64,000 bases of DNA from Adiantum capillus-veneris (lineage: Eukaryota; Streptophyta; Polypodiopsida; Polypodiales; Pteridaceae). The stretch spans positions 33,499,709-33,563,708 of the forward strand of contig CM043971.1 of assembly GCA_014529385.2 (NCBI GenBank), read 5' to 3'. Of the stretch, positions 47,178 to 59,000 are shown piece by piece (within the stretch, counting starts at the first letter, position 1; each line of letters opens with the position of its first letter). The notes under the pieces are model-generated. The model made no database searches, was not told the DNA's origin, and saw nothing but the letters and a program-made list of their open reading frames with translations. The position numbers and the translations under genes are program-made.

Positions 47178-50031
47178 TCTTTGACTCTCGCTTTCAAGTT
47201 TTTATAAAAAATTATCAATATGAGACCTGAAAGTTACAAAGTGGTGGATCTGATACAAAGTCAAAGTAACAAAATAACCTAACAGCAGTACAAAACAAAG
47301 AGATATACTATGGGGTCCTAAGTTGGTCGATGTGAGCCAAGCAAAAAACTAAGCAGAATAATGGGCGGCTTGTTGGGATAGCTGAATCACAAGAGATCTA
47401 GCATCGGTCGTTGGCGAATCTCATCAATTTCCTCCATGGTTAGTAGTCTGACCAGGCGTCTTGTATGCCTGGCCAGCGTGCTCTGAATTTTCAGTCGTAG
47501 CCTACGTCGATGCTGTGTAGAGAGAGAGACCGTTGGGTCCCAACCAACACTTTCAAGGGCCCTCCACTCCGTTACCAATGTGGTATTTGCTTTAGATCCT
47601 AAAAATGGACTGTACACCAATGCAATACCTCAATACAAGACTCAACTCGGCTTGAATGAATGACGTAGCAACAGTAACTCTTCGAAATGAAGCACCTCTA
47701 GAGCTAGTTTGATGCACCTTTGTAATCCGGCTCAATGTGGGATGCAGATGGTCACCACGGCAAAGAGCTGGGGCTGATTTACACACCCAATGTGAGAGAA
47801 TTTAAGGGCTGACTGCTAGCTGCAAAAACGCACACTTGAGACACTGAAAGGGCAGCAAATCAGTTGATGCAAGCAGAAAATAGATGCAGCAGAGGCAGCA
47901 TTTGATGGGCAACAAAATGCACGATCTCCAAATGCGATGAGGCACTGAGCAAAGGAGGCAATGAGCTGCGATGGTTGCATAAAAAGTCACTTTTTTAAAA
48001 TTCACCGGACAGGGAATTTTTGGGTGAAACTGCCGCACATCTCCCAACTCAAGAATCCAATCGTCATGGGAATTGGCACGATCTGTTCATTTAACCTAAA
48101 CTACATGCTCGTAAATGCCAGATGCCCACCAAAGTGTAATAACATCCGTCAAAACATCAATATAAACCACTTATGCAAGCGGTTCCAAAGCTGGAAAACC
48201 TAATCCAATGGACTTGTTTGGGCATGCATGTGTTGCGAACACGCTTACAAAATTGCCCGTACTAAATCCCCTAGGTTCTAAGACTCTGCTATGTACAAGA
48301 TTGGCTCTAGAAGTCAATGTAGCATGTCCACGTGGCACATAGAGCCATGTGCACGTGACATTTGAATAGAAAGCTATGTGAAGCAATGCACTCAATGCCA
48401 TGTCATAGGCGCAAAGCACCTTAACAAAGCGTACCTACTATATCTATCAAAACTCCTTGATGCCAAGTGGCAGAGTAATTCTAAGGATTTCATCGTTGGT
48501 TCGCTATTTGAAATGGGGTTGGTCGATTCATGAAGATGGCAAAGCTTGCACGAACGACATCGGTAGTAACACCCCAAGGATTGGTGGTTTTGTTTGTTCA
48601 TCATCTTTATAAGCTATGTGGCTCGCCAGTAGTAATCGACACACTAAGTTCACGATACAGTTTGGTAAGGTTTTCATCTTCAAACAAAGTTTAGTATGTC
48701 ATCATCTAATCACCCCGAATCTAATGGATAGATTGAGAGGATTAATTGGACGCAAGGATGGTTCAGACACTTCATGATATGGAGAGAGAGCATATGTTTC
48801 ACATCAACAGTGCGATTGGGAAAGGTACCTTCTACAATTGGAGTTTGCCTACAATAGTAGGAAGCATTCTACTACTGGATTTAGCCCATTCGAGCTAATG
48901 TATGGATTTCGTCCTAAAGCATCAACTACAAAGGATAGCATAAAGAAAGCACGTGATCCAGTTACTACTTGTGCTAATCAAAAATGGTCTTCAAGGCCTC
49001 TTGATGTTGGACAATGGATCTACCTAAAGACACCCAAAGATTTCAACAACTTGCGAACTAGAAAACATCATAAGCTTTTCACAAAGCGTACTATAGGGGC
49101 TATCAAAAAATTGACACTAAGTTGCAACTAAGGAAGAGAAGGACCTCACCGACCGTGCAAACAACATGAGAGTCAGGACTGCAGCTAGGCATAATGAGGA
49201 AAGTTCTGAGGCTATTCATGTTTCCTTGGAGGTTTTATGCATGGCTGTGGTAAGGTTTCCTTTCAGAATAGGACTGAATACTTACTTGAAGTTGACAATG
49301 GAACTTTAACTGGAGAGCAGACATCAGGCTACCTTGGCTTTCAAGTGGCTTTGAATATTCTTGCAGAGCAACAGTTAACACTAGAAGGAGATTAGCTTAT
49401 CAACATGCTACAGGTTTACCTTAGCTGCTAAAATATTAGGGGTCAACAACATACAAATGCCAGGACAAGCTCTAATTTTTTGTGTTTCACAAGGGCAGAC
49501 AAAGGGCTTTGATAAAATTGTTTGGCAACTTTCTTTGTGCAAGATCTACTTATTTGGAGATACTAAAGCTACAGCTCTTTTGGACAGGATGGAGAAGCAA
49601 GCCACTGCATGGGGGTAGGAGTGCACTTTATTAAGGACAAATCATGCATACACAGTAGCCTCTCATTAAGCCAAAAAGAGAGTTTCTTTGGCACCTCCAT
49701 GATGTTTCATTGGGAAGGCTGTGAGACTGCAATACAGTGATTGCGAATCAGACCTTGATTGTCGGTTGTTAACTGGACAGATAAGGGCATTAGGGAATGT
49801 TGTTGGATGCCATGTCTGACACGCACTGCATCAGCACATATGGGACTGATCGGATGGTCTGGCAAAGAGTCAAGTCAGAGCGGCATTATATCGCGATATC
49901 TTGCATATTTCACTTGGGTCTGAGAAGCATTTTAGAGACCCATACCAACACCAGGTACTTGTTTTTTATTCAAGCTTGATGCTGCAAATACTACCATTTG
50001 CATTTTGGGGGGATGTGTGTGTGTGTGTGTG

Positions 50032-50083
<52 letters not shown>

Positions 50084-53000
50084 GGGGTATTATCCTTCAA
50101 TGTTGACCGCATGCTATTGACTGCCGGATTAGAAAGCAGACGAGGTCTGTTCAAGGATATAATATACAAGCTAGTAACTATTGACTTGTACAATTGCTCC
50201 ACACTATATTAAACAGGAATACAGCTGCTACATGGCCTTCTTGGTGTCATCTGCTAGATGATCATCACACTTTTGAGAGGGATGTCGAATTCAGTCACAC
50301 AGTAGAGACCATTTCACAGAGACCTGTTTCACACCTCCTACCTTTAGTTAGATAAGGACGAGGAATAGATGGAAGAATGCTTTTCATGTGGCCCCAATTT
50401 TCCAGTTCCTAGTGCACTTTCGAAATATAATTGGAAAATTCTCTCTCAAAAAGAAATGAAAGAGAGACACGTTAACTTCTTCAAACCTCCACGCACATTT
50501 ATCACCATGTCAAGGAAAACTCTCGTTCACAAAGAACTTAAGTGAAATTGAAGATTAAAGATACTGGCGATGCCATGCATGACAATAATGTGACAAACAG
50601 TAAGCACCCTGAATAAAGCCTAGCTTTACCTTCGATGGCACATAAGCAAGGAAGGCCCTATGTACAGCAGGTTTTTCTGCAAAAATCTGGAACCCAAAGA
50701 GGTAAATTGAGCAGTATTTAAGTGCTTATCATCTTGAGTCCTCTGAAAGTCAAACATGAAAGAATGCACACAGGGACTTTCAATCAGAGCAAGTGTGTTC
50801 CACATGTACAAAGGGCATAAAGGCTGGGCAAACAAGATTCTCATGAGATCGACAAGAAGTGCTCGTTGTAATTGACATAAAAACAATTCCCACACAACAC
50901 CTGGAGGAACTAGCCTTGCTTTTCACAACATAATTTTTAAGATAATACATAACTTCTTCTAGGATGTAACTTAGTACCTGGTGAATGATCTCTGGGGTCA
51001 AATTAAAGGTTACTTTGTTTGTCTGCACAAGAAACCAAGGACTGAGCCTAGAATTAAAAACGTAAAACAAAGAAATTAAACAGTCAAAACAGGATACTGA
51101 CTCGACCATCATGCATTGGTCGGATATCTACAAGCATAGCAGTTTTCAAGCCTGTCTTTTGCTTTGATGATTTTGGTGCCTCTTCATTCAGGGAACGCTG
51201 CAAAAATCAGGCACTATAAGGGAAAACTTTGTTAGATGTCAATACAACTCCAGAATGCGCTAAACTACAGAGGGTCTAGAACCTTTCGAGCTGCCCAAAA
51301 ATCTTCATCTGAAAGCACTCCATTAATGACAAGCTGTTTATGGAGTTTCTGCAGTTCACTTACAGTTACAACATTGTGTCAGAACTACCTATGGTTGGAG
51401 GATTAAATTAAAAAAAGAGCAGATAAAGAGAAAATTAAACGGCTTACTAAATAAATAACACTGTCAAACTGTCGTACCATACCATCAGTCACTGGAATCA
51501 ACCAGGTGACCCCTCAAATCATATATAAATGTTGTTTTGGCAAGCAAATAATTGCATGCTTAAAATATTGCCACTAGAAAGCTGTAGTAAAAGACACCTA
51601 TGTACATGAGAAAGGGCCTAAGCATCAACCTTTAACAAAGACAGAAAAAACAGATTTAGTCCTGACTCTGAAGGACAACTACATGAATTGATTGCATATA
51701 TTTCATGCTAATGTGATGATAATAAAGTGCCCTCTAAAGGACAAGACTACCCATAGACCTTTGGGACTATCTTGCAAGAAGAAAAAGAAAAAAGATACTG
51801 TGCAAAGGAAGGGTAATTTAATTTGGTTCTGTTAGATAAAGGGTGCAACAAGTACCAGTTTTCCTAATTGTTGCCATGGGGTCACTAGGCATAACTACAG
51901 CCCTCTTCCGGCCCATTTGCCATTTGATGCAACGTCATGTATGGCAGCCAGCCAGAAATCAGAGGAGCTGGCGGCCTACATAATGTCATAGCCATACATA
52001 GCATCACATGTTAGCCTTCTCTCTAATTGCACGAGTGTTTAAGCTCTAAATGTATCTTTGCTTTCTACATGAAAAAAAAAGAAAAAGAGAGAACTCTTCC
52101 TGGGAATCCCCAGATCACAAGGTGCATAAGAACTGGCATTACAAAAAAGCTTAGGCTTAGCACTCACAGCTGATCGGTTATAAATATACACTAGACAAGG
52201 AATTCCATATGAGATGCTGTCAGTATAAATGTCAAGTCTACCCTGCACTCTAAACTTACAAGGACCCCCACACTCTACACACTAAAGCCAAATACGTACA
52301 AGCACGGCTTTTACACTCTACAAATTAAAGCCAAATACGACAAGCACGGCTTTTACACTCTAATCCTTTTGAGTCCCCGTTCACTCTAGAGCCAAAGTCT
52401 TCCAAGCATGGCTGGACGCTCTCCAAAATTAAAGACCACCCTCTGACAAAACCTGATTTACAATATGTGCAGCCCAGAAAGAAGCAGAAGGAAACACTCA
52501 AACTCACTTGAGGGATAAAGAAAACAATCAAAAGAGAGAAGCTTAGGTCTAAAGGTACAAAGGCTGTTCTCATGAACCTAAATGTCAACATCAATCTAAA
52601 ATCCTCTTTACACATCATTCTAATGAGTCTAGAAATATCTTCCTAAACACTTCAACAGGATGTCACAACACCGGGTTCCTGAATGTATTTAAAATTCAGT
52701 CAATAAGAGTCTCTGGAGTTTAATAAAGTCCTCACCCACCCCAGCAGACTGAGAATTAGCAAATCTTTAAATACTAGCTGATTCTTGTAAGTACTAATGA
52801 AGTATAACTTTAAACACTAGCTGACCCAAATTGCTACATAATTCTTTCATAGTGTAAGTTAATGTCATGTCTCCCAATTAAGATCTTGAAGAGAAGTGTA
52901 GAATCATACATATCCTGACTCAATAGCTTCATTCTGAAGTCTGCTTCCTTTTTGTTCAAGTTTTGTTCACTAGAGGCTTGATGTTCACGCTTCAACTGCC

Positions 53001-56000
53001 CTTCCCCAGCATGCTTCACTCCACCTTCTGTTTGCATCTTTCCCAGAACTTTGGCTGTGAAATACAAATTGTAGGCTGGTTTTAAATGAGTACTCTGACA
53101 TCATAATGTTAAGGTACATCTTTGTTTATAGATAAGTTTTGCCAAAGAAAACTACTCAGACTTTAATTAAATTACATGCCTAGATGAATCCAGTAAAAAC
53201 ACAGATTCATTTTTTAAGTGACAAACAAGTTATTATTCACATGCCAGCATAACCATCCGCTCCATCATGCATAGTATACTGAATACGATGACAACCCTGC
53301 TAACATAATCTATGAAGCAAAGATCATTTAGAACTGAAAAACACTCCCCCCAACAGGCACAGAGCTTGCAGCCTGAAAACCTTGGAAAAATCAGCATCAA
53401 GGCATGTGCGGCAGTGATAAAACATGAAAGGGCAGTGATAAAACATGAAAGGTACACTTATAAACCTTACCAACAAGATTTCGGCAATCATCTCGATCTT
53501 TGAAATTGTCAAATTCAAATAAGTAACCTTCCTGCATGCAAATGAAACAAAGTGAAAATGGTAGCAACTCCTATCTACAAACAGGCATACACGCACATGT
53601 GTGCACGCGTGCGCAAACATGCACACATCCACACATGCTATATCATTAAAGTACACTTTTCCTTCAGAACAGACACACCTGGACCAATGCCACTTGAAAA
53701 AATTAGTATTAGGCATACAAAACACTATTTCATGGAAGAGCCTGTAGCAATACTACTTCAAAAAACCAGATTTTCTGCAATTCTATCTACCATGAGCTAC
53801 ACCAAAAAGTATTCACCGTGGGATTCCATTTTTACTTGCAGACCTATCAATGCCTGCTGATATGCCATTCAAATGAAACTACACATGGTTTGGAAAGCCT
53901 TGCCATGGGCCTGATTATGTAAATGTTGACCACTAAGAATGCAACTGCGGAGACTTATAAACCATGGGGATAATCCAATTTTTCTGAATATGAAGGCAGC
54001 TTCAATGTGCTGAGATGCATCAGTGATGCAATTTCTAATATTTTCCAGGATATTCAGTAGAACCCACTCCCTCTAAAAAAGTAATAATTTATGTCATGAG
54101 ATGGGATTGCTAACCATGTTTGTCTTTGCTCAGTTTACATATTAAAATAAGAGCTCCATACTATTACACACCAATTTATTTTTTTTATAAAAAGATTCTG
54201 TGAGTGCAAGGAAAAAGTTCATACTAATGTCCATGGAAGGCAGGTGCTTCGTAGCAGTAAACCACAAAATGCCAGAGTAGATAACTTTGAGACATTCATA
54301 GTGAAACCAAAATATCAGATCAAACGGCATTTTCGAATTGTATTACACAAAGTGTCTAGCCGAGGTGAGCAACTAATTATGCTGGACCTGGTCCACATTG
54401 TACTGACATGGGGGTAGCATTAACAATAATATACCTAGATGAATCCAAGAACAGCCCAAACTCACCTATTGTTAGGTACAACGGAATGAATGTTGTATTT
54501 TCTCAAGATAGTGATCTTTATTGCTCAAGGTTCCTTTTAGTTCTTTAGGGAAAGAGAGAGCTTTCCGTCTTGTAGAGTGTTGTGGTCACGAACAAAGTGA
54601 GTGGATTGTGCGTGCAAGTGAATGAGACTGAGAGAAGGAGAGAGAAGAGATACGACACCGAGAGGTTGTAAAACCCTCCTCCGAAGGCCCCACTCTCGTC
54701 GGCGGGAGTGGTCTATTCTTTGATTGCACAAAGGTGTACAATGCGTATGCAATGGACTGATGCAATGGGACTATGCCGATGACAACGACGGCAATGACGA
54801 CGACGATGGCTGAAATCTGGGATCTTCTAATCGCTGAAATTCGGGGCTGTTTCGGTGGCTGAAAATGACTGTTTTGACTGCGTTTTTATGGCTGAAAAAT
54901 GAGGTTTCTTAGGGCTGAAAACTGATGGTCTTTACGGGCTGAATCTGCTACACTTTAGGTGAATAATGCCGGTCTTAATTAGCTGCTGAAATCCAAAAAC
55001 GCCAGGGCTGAAATTGGTCCTTCTGTCGCCGGGGTTTTGCAAATGCAAAAACGCTAGGCTGATCTGCTGTGTCGTGATGACGTCGGGGCTGATCTGTTGT
55101 GCACAAATCGCCAAGGCTAATCTGATGCAAAAACGCTAGGTCTTCTGTGGAGAAAACGCTAGAGTAGTCGCGGGGGTTGGTCTTGCTGAGAAGTTGCCTA
55201 TTGAGCAAGGTGCTCCTGCTGCCTCTTCTGCCAGAAAGTGCTAACTTGGGTTTGCTTAATTATTAACTTAGCAAAATTGCCCTACCTACTTTTGTTGGAA
55301 AGTCACTTAAAAATAATAAGTGAAAATTCCAATAAATAGGAAAATAGGCTAAATGCACTCGAAAATTCGCCTAACTGATGCGAATGGATTCTGATGGGAA
55401 TTCCGAAGATCATGTTGTGTGCAACCGGAGGATATGCATCTATGCTAAGTGACTGGACATGCACGGTCTACGAATAGACTCACAAAAGTGCCACATCACT
55501 GCTAATCTAGACTTGACTGAACTGACTGAACCCTGCTGTGGTGTAGCTTGTCCACGGACACATAGGGTTGGGATGTGTCACGTGACATCCCCTCCTTTTC
55601 AAAGTGAGGTACTGGTACCGAACTGTATGGCGTCGAGGGAGATCGCCAACAGCATCCGGAATCCTGGAAGGGACTCTTCGCCAGCCCACTCTGCTGTGTG
55701 GGTCGAGCGGTACTTGAACTTCATAAAGGTCTGCAATGCTTGCTTCTTTGGCCGCGCCGAAAGCGACACAAAGTCTTCTGTATCTCCATTCTTGCTTCAA
55801 CTTTGTCTAGAGTCCTGCTTTCTTCTTCTTCAAGAATCTCCATGGTTGAAAATTCATGAAACCATCTCCAACACAAAACCATGAACATACCCATTCCATG
55901 TAAAGTGAAGGAAAGAAATCTTGTCTTCGCTAAAGACTGTGTATGCAATGTAGATGAACATAGAGACGGAGTGACAACCCGTTCATTAAACACATGCAAA

Positions 56001-59000
56001 CAATGCGGTTGAATCTTTTCTGTTTGATCGAAATCAATCAACTGTGGCAAATCACAATGGAAATGCCCATGCTTGGTGCTCACACTATCATGTGCTTTTT
56101 CGGAAACTGTGTCATGCCAAGGAAGAGACATGGAATGTGACTTCCTGACATACAAACTTTTCAACTTTTCACGAACAATCCGCATACATTCGTGCTCATC
56201 CATGAGAGAAATGCTCAACATACAATATGCCATGCCTAAGAAAAGGGATCACATAACGATGCTGACTAAAATACAGGAAACCTTCACCAATGAAACACTC
56301 GAACAATGCGTGCGTATCAATCATGCGAACACATAATACTTCCTGTGATGGTTCTTTGGACCAAGGCTCGAGAGCCAAGATCGGTTTGTCCTCAATGACC
56401 GAATCGTCCTGTGGGGGTTCTTTGGACCTCGACTCGAAAGCCAAGATCGCTTTTTCGTGATTGATCGAATCTATAACGAGGTTAGGTTCTCTAGAAAAAG
56501 CATCAATTAACACATCATCCTTGTGAACAATCACATCATCTTCATGCAACTTATCATGCTTGTGAGAAATCACATCTTGACATGCAATTCATCATGCTTG
56601 TCATTGTCATCCAAATCATTATGCAAAGCATTGGCATCCAAATCATCATGCTTATCATTGTCACTCAAATCATCATGCAAATCATATTTCAATTCATCAT
56701 CATGCTTCACACAATCATGCAAATCCTGTGTATCCTGCTTTGGAGAAGAAGAGACTGAGAGAGTCTCCTTTTCCCGATTCTGTTGCATATGTGCCTGAGC
56801 TTGAGAAAAGAGTCGCAATAACTCTTGCATTTGTGCTTTGTTCTCGCGATAAAATTCTGCTTCTATGGCTGCCCTTCTTTCTTGGTACTTACGCTCGATG
56901 GCTGCCATATCTTCTTCGTAGGCTTTTATTTCTGCTTCTCTGTCTTGGTCCAACTCCTCCATAGGAGTTAGTGCAATCTTTGTCGTAGATGGGGAAGGGT
57001 TGGAAAAACCTCCTGGTGGGGAAAATTCTTCTTCGCCTCTCTCATGCTCATCACTTCCAAGAGAAGTATCCAATCCGCTTCGAGTGATGATCATTCTGCA
57101 ATCGTGGGTTCTTGTGGGTTCTTGTGTTCTTAAGTCCACGAGGGACTTGGGTTCTTGCGGGTCTTGGGTTCTTAAGTTCACGAGGAAGTTGGGTTCTTGG
57201 GGGTCTTGAGGTTCTTGAGGTCCTTGACTTGTGAGAATCTTGGGTTCTTGAGGTTTTCTTTCGCTTGCGAATCGCGTTGGAGAAGGATCTTCTCTTCACC
57301 CGAGTTCTACCCTTTTCTGCGGGCGCACCCCTTGGCGGCCTTACGCTCACACCAAGGTTGCTTTTTCCTACCTCACGTCGATTGGCCGGCCGCTAAGTGC
57401 ACGGTTCGCTCTCGATGAGTGAAAAGAGACACAAGGGGAGGCTGGACAAGCCCTTCTTTCCTGGGATTCCTGTCACTCTTCAACAAAACACGATTAGGAA
57501 TCGCCACGCCCAAGTAAACTTGGGTTCGTGCGATTGCAACAAGCAAAAAAATTCTTGTGGTTCTTGTGGTTCTTTCCTTGAGTAATGCAGAACACTTCGA
57601 AAGCTCTGATACCAATGTTAGGTGCAGCGGAATGAATGTTGTAATTTCTCAAGATTAGTGATCTTTATTGCTCAAGGTTCCTTTTAGTTCTTTAGGGAAA
57701 GAGAGCTTTCCGTCTTGTAGAGTGTTGTGGTCACGAACAAAGTGAGTGGATTGTGCGTGCAAGTGAATGAGACTGAGAGAAGGAGAGAGAAGAGATACGA
57801 CACCGAGAGGTTGTAAAACCCTCCTCCGAAGGCCCCACTCTCGTCGGCGAGAGTGGTCTATTCTTTGATTGCACAAAGGTGTACAATGCGTATGCAATGG
57901 ACTGATGCAATGGGACTATGCCGATGACGACAACGGCGATGACGACGACGATGGCTGAAATCTGGGATCTTCTAATCGCTGAAATTCGGGGCTGTTTCGG
58001 TGGCTGAAAATGACTGTTTTGACTGCGTTTTTATGGCTGAAAAATGAGGTTTCTTAGGGCTGAAAACTGATGGTCTTTACGGGCTGAATCTGCTACACTT
58101 TAGGTGAATAATGCCGGTCTTAATTAGCTGCTGAAATCCAAAAACGCCAGGGCTGAAATTGGTCCTTCTGTCGCCGGGGTTTTGCAAATGCAAAAACGCT
58201 AGGCTGATCTGCTGTGTCGTGATGACGCCGGGGCTGATCTGTTGTGCACAAATCGCCAAGGCTGATCTGATGCAAAAACGCTAGGTCTTCTGTGGAGAAA
58301 ACGCCAGAGTAGTCGCGGGGGTTGGTCTTGTTGAGCAGTTACCTGTTGAGCAAGGTGCTCTTGCTGCCTCTTCTACCAAAAAGTGCTAACTTGGGTTTGC
58401 TTATATATTAACTTAGCAAAATTGCCCTACCTACTTTTGTTGGAAAGTCACTTGAAAATAATAAGTGAAAATACCAATAAATAGAAAAATAGGCTAAATG
58501 CACTCGAAAATTTCCCTAACTGATGCGAATGGATTCTGATGGGAATTCCGATGATCATGTTGTGTGCAACCGGAGGATATGCATCTATGCTAAGTGACTG
58601 GACATGCACGGTCTACGAATAGACTCACAAAAGTGCCAGATCACTACTAATCTAGACTTGACTGAACTGACTGAACCCTGCTGTGGTGTAGCTTGTCCAC
58701 GGACACATAGGGTTGGGATGTGTCACGTGACACCTATGAAGGAAAGTGCAGCTATAGACTCATGGTAGTACCCATAAGACAATATAACCATCAAATTCAT
58801 CATGCATAGTATGCAAATACTACAACAGCCCCACTGACGTTGGTACAGCCCCCATCCCAACGTCATATAGTGGGTGTAGAACTAGGTACTAACATATGCT
58901 CTCAACACCACACACGCCATACACACATATGAGCATATATCAACACGAAGTTCAGCATACTGAGTTTCTATCATGGCTGCAGAGATCAAGGGCAGACTCA

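Larger units (their letters stand above)
54470..58732 (-). mobile_element. Element K: complete non-autonomous LTR retrotransposon in a TFB1 intron
   Basis: 4263 bp. LTRs 54470-55587 (3') and 57616-58732 (5'), both TGTTAGGT...CACGTGACA on the plus strand, flanked by CCTAT (54465-54469 and 58733-58737). The tRNA-iMet primer site GCTCTGATACCA is at 57603-57614 (one base from the LTR) and the polypurine tract GAAAAGGAGGGGA just inside 55588. The interior encodes a gag-like N-terminus and an acidic repeat protein, no RT or integrase. Same orientation as TFB1. Confidence 0.95.

Noticed and set aside
49797-49979. 60-codon plus-strand frame as an exon
   Set aside because: Not recognised, antisense within the TFB1 intron, and no supporting neighbours.
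53640-53680. '[12 protein letters not shown]' as the missing TFB1 PH-domain start
   Set aside because: A stop follows at once and the resemblance to the plant 'DPGVPGVL' motif is a few residues only.
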